Of a DNA stretch of 64,000 nucleotides, positions 1-12,949 are shown in pieces; the stretch's first letter is position 1, and every line of letters begins with the position of its first letter. Source of the stretch: Agriotes lineatus (Eukaryota > Arthropoda > Insecta > Coleoptera > Elateridae); NCBI GenBank assembly GCA_940337035.1, contig CALNHX010003583.1, forward strand, positions 62,001 through 126,000, read 5' to 3'. A model generated the notes under the pieces. It had not been told where the DNA came from. It searched no databases and was given only the letters and a program-made list of their open reading frames with translations. The position numbers and the translations under genes were made by a program.

Positions 1-544
1 GCCCAGAGAAGACAATGGAGGCGAAGAGGACCGGAGAAGAGGTGCAGGTGAGAGAGGGTATCTTCGAACAATGTTCATCGCTGGACGCTTCTCCGATGCA
101 CTGTTGGAGCTTCCTAATTATCTGTTTGTGTTGATACTCAGGTTAGTTACAGATTTATTAGTAGTGGGTTTCAGAGAGGTCTTTGTTCGAAAGTTACATA
201 ACCTTACTTTTTGTTAAATGGCAACCATTTCCGACGGTCTATGTTGCTGCATTGCCTGCTTCAATTTGAAACGTTATTGTAACTCATAAATAAATGGCGC
301 TTGCTTTAAATGTAGAATTTAGAGCGGTAATCGTGCTAGACTAACATCAATTCGTTAAGGCCTTATTAAAGGAGGGAATGCTTTAGATATATTTAGATAT
401 ATATAAGTATCAATTAGGCATAATCAATCCACTAATTTAATACTTGTGTAACCTTATATTCTAATAAGGCATGAAATACCATACAAATGGCGGGCATCTA
501 ACTGTACTGGACGCACAGATCCATAAGAGTAGGGGTAGCGATGA

Positions 545-600
545 GCCAATCACAGGCTGTTTTGGAACTTATAGAAGTAATTATCTGTAGTTTAAATACG
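545..600 (+). promoter_or_regulatory. Promoter-like segment of the 701-bp unit (CCAAT and TATA-like boxes)
   Basis: CCAAT lies at 545-549 and a TTTAAATA box at 591-598, about 90 bp before the ATG at 688. The same order recurs in every unit, though one copy near 13855 has GATCCAAT in place of GAGCCAAT. A second GTAAGA donor-like sequence follows at about 622. This is inference from motif order only. Confidence 0.35.
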
Positions 601-687
601 AGGTGTCGAAGGTGTCGAGGTAAGAGATCTATGCCATAAATATCAAAAAATTTAAGTTGTATTTCGTAGACGGTGAAACCGAAGAAA

Positions 688-918
688 ATGGACCCAGATC
701 AGCCCAGAGAAGACAATGGAGGCGGAGAGGACCGGAGAAGAGGTGCAGGTGAGAGAGGGTATCTTCGAACAATGTTCATCGCTGGACGCTTCTCCGATGC
801 ACTGTTGGAGCTTCCTAATTATCTGTTTGAGTTGATACTCAGGTTAGTTACAGATTTATTAGTAGTGGGTTTCAGAGAGGTCTTTGTTCGAAAGTTACAT
901 AACCTTACTTTTTGTTAA
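688..918 (+). CDS. Repeat-unit ORF, 76 codons, probable first exon of unknown gene (representative copy)
   Basis: The first ATG sits in a good Kozak setting (gaaaATGG); an upstream GTG in frame is not needed. The product starts MDPDQP, has an acidic/arginine-rich stretch (residues 7-27), then a hydrophobic segment (about 40-60) with an LxELPxYLFELIL pattern that weakly recalls the start of an F-box. No family is recognised. A consensus 5' splice site (AG at 841-842, then GTTAGT) falls after residue 51, so residues beyond it may be intron read-through. Other copies differ at E/K13, G/E17, A/V43 and D/H after the donor. It is repeated at the ATG positions listed for the array. Expression cannot be judged from sequence. 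Confidence 0.5.
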   Translation: MDPDQPREDNGGGEDRRRGAGERGYLRTMFIAGRFSDALLELPNYLFELILRLVTDLLVVGFREVFVRKLHNLTFC

Positions 919-989
919 ATGGCAACCATTTCCGACGGTCTATGTTGCTGCATTGCCTGCTTCAATTTGAAACGTTATTGTAACTCATA

Positions 990-995
990 AATAAA
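990..995 (+). terminator. AATAAA polyadenylation signal in each unit
   Basis: AATAAA lies 72 nt beyond the ORF stop at 916-918 and is kept in all units I checked. With the upstream boxes it would make each unit a self-contained mini-gene. A small hairpin (CCTTAT...ATAAGG, 1153-1170) follows in the spacer. Confidence 0.35.
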
Positions 996-3900
996 TGGCG
1001 CTTGCTTTAAATGTAGAATTTAGAGCGGTAATCGTGCTAGACTAACATCAATTCGTTAAGGCCTTATTAAAGAAGGGAATGCTTTAGATATATTTAGATA
1101 TATATAAGTATCAATTAGGCATAATCAATCCACTAATTTAATACTTGTGTAACCTTATATTCTAATAAGGCATGAAATACCATACAAATGGCGGGCATCT
1201 AACTGTACTGGACGCACAGATCCATAAGAGTAGGGGTAGCGATGAGCCAATCACAGGCTGTTTTGGAACTTATAGAAGTAATTATCTGTAGTTTAAATAC
1301 GAGGTGTCGAAGGTGTCGAGGTAAGAGATCTATGCCATAAATATCAAAAAATTTAAGTTGTATTTCGTAGACGGTGAAACCGAAGAAAATGGACCCAGAT
1401 CAGCCCAGAGAAGACAATGGAGGCGGAGAGGACCGGAGAAGAGGTGCAGGTGAGAGAGGGTATCTTCGAACAATGTTCATCGCTGGACGCTTCTCCGATG
1501 CTCTTTTGGAGCTTCCTAATTATCTGTTTGAGTTGATACTCAGGTTAGTTACACATTTATTAGTAGTGGGTTTCAGAGAGGTCTTTGTTCGAAAGTTACA
1601 TAACCTTACTTTTTGTTAAATGACAACCATTTCCGACGGTCTATGTTGCTGCATTGCCTGCTTCAATTTGAAACGTTATTGTAACTCATAAATAAATGGC
1701 GCTTGCTTTAAATGTAGAATTTAGAGCGGTAATCGTGCTAGACTAACATCAATTCGTTAAGGCCTTATTAAAGGAGGGAATGCTTTAGATATATTTAGAT
1801 ATATATAAGTATCAATTAGGCATAATCAATCCACTAATTTAATACTTGTGTAACCTTATATTCTAATAAGGCATGAAATACCATACAAATGGCGGGCATC
1901 TAACTGTACTGGACGCACAGATGCATAAGAGTAGGGGTAGCGATGAGCCAATCGCAGGCTGTTTTGGAACTTATAGAAGTAATTAGCTGTAGTTTAAATA
2001 CGAGGTGTCGAAGGTGTCGAGGTAAGAGATCTATGCCATAAATATCAAAAAATTTAAGTTGTATTTCGTAGACGGTGAAACCGAAGAAAATGGACCCAGA
2101 TCAGCCCAGAGAAGACAATGGAGGCGGAGAGGACCGGAGAAGAGGTGCAGGTGAGAGAGGGTATCTTCGAACAATGTTCATCGCTGGACGCTTCTCCGAT
2201 GCACTGTTGGAGCTTCCTAATTATCTGTTTGAGTTGATACTCAGGTTAGTTACAGATTTATTAGTAGTGGGTTTCAGAGAGGTCTTTGTTCGAAAGTTAC
2301 ATAACCTTACTTTTTGTTAAATGGCAACCATTTCCGACGGTCTATGTTGCTGCATTGCCTGCTTCAATTTGAAACGTTATTGTAACTCATAAATAAATGG
2401 CGCTTGCTTTAAATGTAGAATTTAGAGCGGTAATCGTGCTAGACTAACATCAATTCGTTAAAGCCTTATTAAAGGAGGGAATGCTTTAGATATATTTAGA
2501 TATATATAAGTATCAATTAGGCATAATCAATCCACTAATTTAATACTTGTGTAACCTTGTATTCTAATAAGGCATGAAATATCATACAAATGGCGGGCAT
2601 CTAACTGTACTGGACGCACAGATGCATAAGAGTAGGGGTAGCGATGAGCCAATCGCCAGGCTGTTTTGGAACTTATAGAAGTAATTAGCTGTAGTTTAAA
2701 TACGAGGTGTCGAAGGTGTCGAGGTAAGAGATCTATGCCATAAATATCAAAAAATTTAAGTTGTATTTCGTAGACGGTGAAACCGAAGAAAATGGACCCA
2801 GATCAGCCCAGAAAAGACAATGGAGGCGGAGAGGACCGGAGAAGAGGTGCAGGTGAGAGAGGGTATCTTCGAACAATGTTCATCGCTGGACGCTTCTCCG
2901 ATGCTCTTTTGGAGCTTCCTAATTATCTGTTTGAGTTGATACTCAGGTTAGTTACACATTTATTAGTAGTGGGTTTCAGAGAGGTCTTTGTTCGAAAGTT
3001 ACATAACCTTACTTTTTGTTAAATGGCAACCATTTCCGACGGTCTATGTTGCTGCATTGCCTGCTTCAATTTGAAACGTTATTGTAACTCATAAATAAAT
3101 GGCGCTTGCTTTAAATGTAGAATTTAGAGCGGTAATCGTGCTAGACTAACATCAATTCGTTAAGGCCTTATTAAAGGAGGGAATGCTTTAGATATATTTA
3201 GATATATATAAGTATCAATTAGGCATAATCAATCCACTAATTTAATACTTGTGTAACCTTATATTCTAATAAGGCATGAACTACCATACAAATGGCGAGC
3301 ATCTAACTGTACTGGACGCACAGATGCATAAGAGTAGGGGTAGCGATGAGCCAATCGCAGGCTGTTTTGGAACTTATAGAAGTAATTAGCTGTAGTTTAA
3401 ATACGAGGTGTCGAAGGTGTCGAGGTAAGAGATCTATGCCATAAATATCAAAAAATTTAAGTTGTATTTCGTAGACGGTGAAACCGAAGAAAATGGACCC
3501 AGATCAGCCCAGAGAAGACAATGGAGGCGGAGAGGACCGGAGAAGAGGTGCAGGTGAGAGAGGGTATCTTCGAACAATGTTCATCGCTGGACGCTTCTCC
3601 GATGCACTGTTGGAGCTTCCTAATTATCTGTTTGAGTTGATACTCAGGTTAGTTACACATTTATTAGTAGTGGGTTTCAGAGAGGTCTTTGTTCGAAAGT
3701 TACATAACCTTACTTTTTGTTAAATGGCAACCATTTCCGACGGTCTATGTTGCTGCATTGCCTGCTTCAATTTGAAACGTTATTGTAACTCATAAATAAA
3801 TGGCGCTTGCTTTAAATGTAGAATTTAGAGCGGTAATCGTGCTAGACTAACATCAATTCGTTAAGGCCTTATTAAAGGAGGGAATGCTTTAGATATATTT

Positions 3901-6296
3901 AGATATATATAAGTATCAATTAGGCATAATCAATCCACTAATTTAATACTTGTGTAACCTTATATTCTAATAAGGCATGAACTACCATACAAATGGCGAG
4001 CATCTAACTGTACTGGACGCACAGATGCATAAGAGTAGGGGTAGCGATGAGCCAATCGCAGGCTGTTTTGGAACTTATAGAAGTAATTAGCTGTAGTTTA
4101 AATACGAGGTGTCGAAGGTGTCGAGGTAAGAGATCTATGCCATAAATATCAAAAAATTTAAGTTGTATTTCGTAGACGGTGAAACCGAAGAAAATGGACC
4201 CAGATCAGCCCAGAGAAGACAATGGAGGCGGAGAGGACCGGAGAAGAGGTGCAGGTGAGAGAGGGTATCTTCGAACAATGTTCATCGCTGGACGCTTCTC
4301 CGATGCACTGTTGGAGCTTCCTAATTATCTGTTTGAGTTGATACTCAGGTTAGTTACACATTTATTAGTAGTGGGTTTCAGAGAGGTCTTTGTTCGAAAG
4401 TTACATAACCTTACTTTTTGTTAAATGGCAACCATTTCCGACGGTCTATGTTGCTGCATTGCCTGCTTCAATTTGAAACGTTATTGTAACTCATAAATAA
4501 ATGGCGCTTGCTTTAAATGTAGAATTTAGAGCGGTAATCGTGCTAGACTAACATCAATTCGTTAAAGCCTTATTAAAGGAGGGAATGCTTTAGATATATT
4601 TAGATATATATAAGTATCAATTAGGCATAATCAATCCACTAATTTAATACTTGTGTAACCTTGTATTCTAATAAGGCATGAAATATCATACAAATGGCGG
4701 GCATCTAACTGTACTGGACGCACAGATGCATAAGAGTAGGGGTAGCGATGAGCCAATCGCAGGCTGTTTTGGAACTTATAGAAGTAATTAGCTGTAGTTT
4801 AAATACGAGGTGTCGAAGGTGTCGAGGTAAGAGATCTATGCCATAAATATCAAAAAATTTAAGTTGTATTTCGTAGACGGTGAAACCGAAGAAAATGGAC
4901 CCAGATCAGCCCAGAAAAGACAATGGAGGCGGAGAGGACCGGAGAAGAGGTGCAGGTGAGAGAGGGTATCTTCGAACAATGTTCATCGCTGGACGCTTCT
5001 CCGATGCTCTTTTGGAGCTTCCTAATTATCTGTTTGAGTTGATACTCAGGTTAGTTACACATTTATTAGTAGTGGGTTTCAGAGAGGTCTTTGTTCGAAA
5101 GTTACATAACCTTACTTTTTGTTAAATGGCAACCATTTCCGACGGTCTATGTTGCTGCATTGCCTGCTTCAATTTGAAACGTTATTGTAACTCATAAATA
5201 AATGGCGCTTGCTTTAAATGTAGAATTTAGAGCGGTAATCGTGCTAGACTAACATCAATTCGTTAAGGCCTTATTAAAGGAGGGAATGCTTTAGATATAT
5301 TTAGATATATATAATTATCAATTAGGCATAATCAATCCACTAATTTAATACTTGTGTAACCTTATATTCTAATAAGGCATGAACTACCATACAAATGGCG
5401 AGCATCTAACTGTACTGGACGCACAGATGCATAAGAGTAGGGGTAGCGATGAGCCAATCGCAGGCTGTTTTGGAACTTATAGAAGTAATTAGCTGTAGTT
5501 TAAATACGAGGTGTCGAAGGTGTCGAGGTAAGAGATCTATGCCATAAATATCAAAAAATTTAAGTTGTATTTCGTAGACGGTGAAACCGAAGAAAATGGA
5601 CCCAGATCAGCCCAGAGAAGACAATGGAGGCGGAGAGGACCGGAGAAGAGGTGCAGGTGAGAGAGGGTATCTTCGAACAATGTTCATCGCTGGACGCTTC
5701 TCCGATGCACTGTTGGAGCTTCCTAATTATCTGTTTGAGTTGATACTCAGGTTAGTTACACATTTATTAGTAGTGGGTTTCAGAGAGGTCTTTGTTCGAA
5801 AGTTACATAACCTTACTTTTTGTTAAATGGCAACCATTTCCGACGGTCTATGTTGCTGCATTGCCTGCTTCAATTTGAAACGTTATTGTAACTCATAAAT
5901 AAATGGCGCTTGCTTTAAATGTAGAATTTAGAGCGGTAATCGTGCTAGACTAACATCAATTCGTTAAGGCCTTATTAAAGGAGGGAATGCTTTAGATATA
6001 TTTAGATATATATAAGTATCAATTAGGCATAATCAATCCACTAACTTAATACTTGTGTAACCTTATATTCTAATAAGGCATGAACTACCATACAAATGGC
6101 GAGCATCTAACTGTACTGGACGCACAGATGCATAAGAGTAGGGGTAGCGATGAGCCAATCGCAGGCTGTTTTGGAACTTATAGAAGTAATTAGCTGTAGT
6201 TTAAATACGAGGTGTCGAAGGTGTCGAGGTAAGAGATCTATGCCATAAATATCAAAAAATTTAAGTTGTATTTCGTAGACGGTGAAACCGAAGAAA

Positions 6297-6512
6297 ATGG
6301 ACCCAGATCAGCCCAGAGAAGACAATGGAGGCGGAGAGGACCGGAGAAGAGGTGCAGGTGAGAGAGGGTATCTTCGAACAATGTTCATCGCTGGACGCTT
6401 CTCCGATGCTCTTTTGGAGCTTCCTAATTATCTGTTTGAGTTGATACTCGAGGTTAGTTACACATTTATTAGTAGTGGGTTTCAGAGAGGTCTTTGTTCG
6501 AAAGTTACATAA
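6297..6512 (+). pseudogene. Repeat-unit ORF with one-base insertion at the splice donor
   Basis: This copy reads CTCGAGGTTAGT where the others read CTCAGGTTAGT. The extra base shifts the frame after residue 51, so the product ends differently (71 codons from the ATG). The shift lies exactly at the predicted exon end, so a spliced product would be changed only at the junction. It also explains the 702-bp spacing to the next copy. Confidence 0.6.
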
Positions 6513-9500
6513 CCTTACTTTTTGTTAAATGACAACCATTTCCGACGGTCTATGTTGCTGCATTGCCTGCTTCAATTTGAAACGTTATTGTAACTCATAA
6601 ATAAATGGCGCTTGCTTTAAATGTAGAATTTAGAGCGGTAATCGTGCTAGACTAACATCAATTCGTTAAGGCCTTATTAAAGGAGGGAATGCTTTAGATA
6701 TATTTAGATATATATAAGTATCAATTAGGCATAATCAATCCACTAATTTAATACTTGTGTAACCTTATATTCTAATAAGGCATGAACTACCATACAAATG
6801 GCGAGCATCTAACTGTACTGGACGCACAGATGCATAAGAGTAGGGGTAGCGATGAGCCAATCGCAGGCTGTTTTGGAACTTATAGAAGTAATTAGCTGTA
6901 GTTTAAATACGAGGTGTCGAAGGTGTCGAGGTAAGAGATCTATGCCATAAATATCAAAAAATTTAAGTTGTATTTCGTAGACGGTGAAACCGAAGAAAAT
7001 GGACCCAGATCAGCCCAGAGAAGACAATGGAGGCGGAGAGGACCGGAGAAGAGGTGCAGGTGAGAGAGGGTATCTTCGAACAATGTTCATCGCTGGACGC
7101 TTCTCCGATGCACTGTTGGAGCTTCCTAATTATCTGTTTGAGTTGATACTCAGGTTAGTTACACATTTATTAGTAGTGGGTTTCAGAGAGGTCTTTGTTC
7201 GAAAGTTACATAACCTTACTTTTTGTTAAATGGCAACCATTTCCGACGGTCTATGTTGCTGCATTGCCTGCTTCAATTTGAAACGTTATTGTAACTCATA
7301 AATAAATGGCGCTTGCTTTAAATGTAGAATTTAGAGCGGTAATCGTGCTAGACTAACATCAATTCGTTAAGGCCTTATTAAAGGAGGGAATGCTTTAGAT
7401 ATATTTAGATATATATAAGTATCAATTAGGCATAATCAATCCACTAATTTAATACTTGTGTAACCTTATATTCTAATAAGGCATGAACTACCATACAAAT
7501 GGCGAGCATCTAACTGTACTGGACGCACAGATGCATAAGAGTAGGGGTAGCGATGAGCCAATCGCAGGCTGTTTTGGAACTTATAGAAGTAATTAGCTGT
7601 AGTTTAAATACGAGGTGTCGAAGGTGTCGAGGTAAGAGATCTATGCCATAAATATCAAAAAATTTAAGTTGTATTTCGTAGACGGTGAAACCGAAGAAAA
7701 TGGACCCAGATCAGCCCAGAGAAGACAATGGAGGCGGAGAGGACCGGAGAAGAGGTGCAGGTGAGAGAGGGTATCTTCGAACAATGTTCATCGCTGGACG
7801 CTTCTCCGATGCTCTTTTGGAGCTTCCTAATTATCTGTTTGAGTTGATACTCAGGTTAGTTACACATTTATTAGTAGTGGGTTTCAGAGAGGTCTTTGTT
7901 CGAAAGTTACATAACCTTACTTTTTGTTAAATGGCAACCATTTCCGACGGTCTATGTTGCTGCATTGCCTGCTTCAATTTGAAACGTTATTGTAACTCAT
8001 AAATAAATGGGGCTTGCTTTAAATGTAGAATTTAGAGCGGTAATCGTGCTAGACTAACATCAATTCGTTAAGGCCTTATTAAAGGAGGGAATGCTTTAGA
8101 TATATTTAGATATATATAAGTATCAATTAGGCATAATCAATCCACTAATTTAATACTTGTGTAACCTTATATTCTAATAAGGCATGAAATACCATACAAA
8201 TGGCGGGCATCTAACTGTACTGGACGCACAGATGCATAAGAGTAGGGGTAGCGATGAGCCAATCGCAGGCTGTTTTGGAACTTATAGAAGTAATTAGCTG
8301 TAGTTTAAATACGAGGTGTCGAAGGTGTCGAGGTAAGAGATCTATGCCATAAATATCAAAAAATTTAAGTTGTATTTCGTAGACGGTGAAACCGAAGAAA
8401 ATGGACCCAGATCAGCCCAGAAAAGACAATGGAGGCGGAGAGGACCGGAGAAGAGGTGCAGGTGAGAGAGGGTATCTTCGAACAATGTTCATCGCTGGAC
8501 GCTTCTCCGATGCACTGTTGGAGCTTCCTAATTATCTGTTTGAGTTGATACTCAGGTTAGTTACAGATTTATTAGTAGTGGGTTTCAGAGAGGTCTTTGT
8601 TCGAAAGTTACATAACCTTACTTTTTGTTAAATGGCAACCATTTCCGACGGTCTATGTTGCTGCATTGCCTGCTTCAATTTGAAACGTTATTGTAACTCA
8701 TAAATAAATGGCGCTTGCTTTAAATGTAGAATTTAGAGCGGTAATCGTGCTAGACTAACATCAATTCGTTAAAGCCTTATTAAAGGAGGGAATGCTTTAG
8801 ATATATTTAGATATATATAAGTATCAATTAGGCATAATCAATCCACTAATTTAATACTTGTGTAACCTTGTATTCTAATAAGGCATGAAATATCATACAA
8901 ATGGCGGGCATCTAACTGTACTGGACGCACAGATGCATAAGAGTAGGGGTAGCGATGAGCCAATCGCAGGCTGTTTTGGAACTTATAGAAGTAATTAGCT
9001 GTAGTTTAAATACGAGGTGTCGAAGGTGTCGAGGTAAGAGATCTATGCCATAAATATCAAAAAATTTAAGTTGTATTTCGTAGACGGTGAAACCGAAGAA
9101 AATGGACCCAGATCAGCCCAGAAAAGACAATGGAGGCGGAGAGGACCGGAGAAGAGGTGCAGGTGAGAGAGGGTATCTTCGAACAATGTTCATCGCTGGA
9201 CGCTTCTCCGATGCTCTTTTGGAGCTTCCTAATTATCTGTTTGAGTTGATACTCAGGTTAGTTACACATTTATTAGTAGTGGGTTTCAGAGAGGTCTTTG
9301 TTCGAAAGTTACATAACCTTACTTTTTGTTAAATGGCAACCATTTCCGACGGTCTATGTTGCTGCATTGCCTGCTTCAATTTGAAACGTTATTGTAACTC
9401 ATAAATAAATGGCGCTTGCTTTAAATGTAGAATTTAGAGCGGTAATCGTGCTAGACTAACATCAATTCGTTAATGCCTTATTAAAGGAGGGAATGCTTTA

Positions 9501-12500
9501 GATATATTTAGATATATATAAGTATCAATTAGGCATAATCAATCCACTAATTTAATACTTGTGTAACCTTATATTCTAATAAGGCATGAACTACCATACA
9601 AATGGCGAGCATCTAACTGTACTGGACGCACAGATGCATAAGAGTAGGGGTAGCGATGAGCCAATCGCAGGCTGTTTTGGAACTTATAGAAGTAATTAGC
9701 TGTAGTTTAAATACGAGGTGTCGAAGGTGTCGAGGTAAGAGATCTATGCCATAAATATCAAAAAATTTAAGTTGTATTTCGTAGACGGTGAAACCGAAGA
9801 AAATGGACCCAGATCAGCCCAGAGAAGACAATGGAGGCGGAGAGGACCGGAGAAGAGGTGCAGGTGAGAGAGGGTATCTTCGAACAATGTTCATCGCTGG
9901 ACGCTTCTCCGATGCTCTTTTGGAGCTTCGTAATTATCTGTTTGAGTTGATACTCAGGTTAGTTACACATTTATTAGTAGTGGGTTTCAGAGAGGTCTTT
10001 GTTCGAAAGTTACATAACCTTACTTTTTGTTAAATGGCAACCATTTCCGACGGTCTATGTTGCTGCATTGCCTGCTTCAATTTGAAACGTTATTGTAACT
10101 CATAAATAAATGGGGCTTGCTTTAAATGTAGAATTTAGAGCGGTAATCGTGATAGACTAACATCAATTCGTTAAGGCCTTATTAAAGGAGGGAATGCTTT
10201 AGATATATTTAGATATATATAAGTATCAATTAGGCATAATCAATCCACTAATTTAATACTTGTGTAACCTTATATTCTAATAAGGCATGAAATACCATAC
10301 AAATGGCGGGCATCTAACTGTACTGGACGCACAGATGCATAAGAGTAGGGGTAGCGATGAGCCAATCGCAGGCTGTTTTGGAACTTATAGAAGTAATTAG
10401 CTGTAGTTTAAATACGAGGTGTCGAAGGTGTCGAGGTAAGAGATCTATGCCATAAATATCAAAAAATTTAAGTTGTATTTCGTAGACGGTGAAACCGAAG
10501 AAAATGGACCCAGATCAGCCCAGAAAAGACAATGGAGGCGGAGAGGACCGGAGAAGAGGTGCAGGTGAGAGAGGGTATCTTCGAACAATGTTCATCGCTG
10601 GACGCTTCTCCGATGCTCTTTTGGAGCTTCCTAATTATCTGTTTGAGTTGATACTCAGGTTAGTTACACATTTATTAGTAGTGGGTTTCAGAGAGGTCTT
10701 TGTTCGAAAGTTACATAACCTTACTTTTTGTTAAATGGCAACCATTTCCGACGGTCTATGTTGCTGCATTGCCTGCTTCAATTTGAAACGTTATTGTAAC
10801 TCATAAATAAATGGGGCTTGCTTTAAATGTAGAATTTAGAGCGGTAATCGTGCTAGACTAACATCAATTCGTTAAGGCCTTATTAAAGGAGGGAATGCTT
10901 TAGATATATTTAGATATATATAAGTATCAATTAGGCATAATCAATCCACTAATTTAATACTTGTGTAACCTTATATTCTAATAAGGCATGAAATACCATA
11001 CAAATGGCGGGCATCTAACTGTACTGGACGCACAGATGCATAAGAGTAGGGGTAGCGATGAGCCAATCGCAGGCTGTTTTGGAACTTATAGAAGTAATTA
11101 GCTGTAGTTTAAATACGAGGTGTCGAAGGTGTCGAGGTAAGAGATCTATGCCATAAATATCAAAAAATTTAAGTTGTATTTCGTAGACGGTGAAACCGAA
11201 GAAAATGGACCCAGATCAGCCCAGAGAAGACAATGGAGGCGGAGAGGACCGGAGAAGAGGTGCAGGTGAGAGAGGGTATCTTCGAACAATGTTCATCGCT
11301 GGACGCTTCTCCGATGCACTGTTGGAGCTTCCTAATTATCTGTTTGAGTTGATACTCAGGTTAGTTACAGATTTATTAGTAGTGGGTTTCAGAGAGGTCT
11401 TTGTTCGAAAGTTACATAACCTTACTTTTTGTTAAATGGCAACCATTTCCGACGGTCTATGTTGCTGCATTGCCTGCTTCAATTTGAAACGTTATTGTAA
11501 CTCATAAATAAATGGCGCTTGCTTTAAATGTAGAATTTAGAGCGGTAATCGTGCTAGACTAACATCAATTCGTTAAAGCCTTATTAAAGGAGGGAATGCT
11601 TTAGAAATATTTAGATATATATAAGTATCAATTAGGCATAATCAATCCACTAATTTAATACTTGTGTAACCTTGTATTCTAATAAGGCATGAAATATCAT
11701 ACAAATGGCGGGCATCTAACTGTACTGGACGCACAGATGCATAAGAGTAGGGGTAGCGATGAGCCAATCGCAGGCTGTTTTGGAACTTATAGAAGTAATT
11801 AGCTGTAGTTTAAATACGAGGTGTCGAAGGTGTCGAGGTAAGAGATCTATGCCATAAATATCAAAAAATTTAAGTTGTATTTCGTAGACGGTGAAACCGA
11901 AGAAAATGGACCCAGATCAGCCCAGAAAAGACAATGGAGGCGGAGAGGACCGGAGAAGAGGTGCAGGTGAGAGAGGGTATCTTCGAACAATGTTCATCGC
12001 TGGACGCTTCTCCGATGCTCTTTTGGAGCTTCCTAATTATCTGTTTGAGTTGATACTCAGGTTAGTTACACATTTATTAGTAGTGGGTTTCAGAGAGGTC
12101 TTTGTTCGAAAGTTACATAACCTTACTTTTTGTTAAATGGCAACCATTTCCGACGGTCTATGTTGCTGCATTGCCTGCTTCAATTTGAAACGTTATTGTA
12201 ACTCATAAATAAATGGCGCTTGCTTTAAATGTAGAATTTAGAGCGGTAATCGTGCTAGACTAACATCAATTCGTTAATGCCTTATTAAAGGAGGGAATGC
12301 TTTAGATATATTTAGATATATATAAGTATCAATTAGGCATAATCAATCCACTAATTTAATACTTGTGTAACCTTATATTCTAATAAGGCATGAAATACCA
12401 TACAAATGGCGGGCATCTAACTGTACTGGACGCACAGATGCATAAGAGTAGGGGTAGCGATGAGCCAATCCCAGGCTGTTTTGGAACTTATAGAAGTAAT

Positions 12501-12949
12501 TAGCTGTAGTTTAAATACGAGGTGTCGAAGGTGTCGAGGTAAGAGATCTATGCCATAAATATCAAAAAATTTAAGTTGTATTTCGTAGACGGTGAAACCG
12601 AAGAAAATGGACCCAGATCAGCCCAGAAAAGACAATGGAGGCGGAGAGGACCGGAGAAGAGGTGCAGGTGAGAGAGGGTATCTTCGAACAATGTTCATCG
12701 CTGGACGCTTCTCCGATGCTCTTTTGGAGCTTCCTAATTATCTGTTTGAGTTGATACTCAGGTTAGTTACACATTTATTAGTAGTGGGTTTCAGAGAGGT
12801 CTTTGTTCGAAAGTTACATAACCTTACTTTTTGTTAAATGGCAACCATTTCCGACGGTCTATGTTGCTGCATTGCCTGCTTCAATTTGAAACGTTATTGT
12901 AACTCATAAATAAATGGCGCTTGCTTTAAATGTAGAATTTAGAGCGGTA

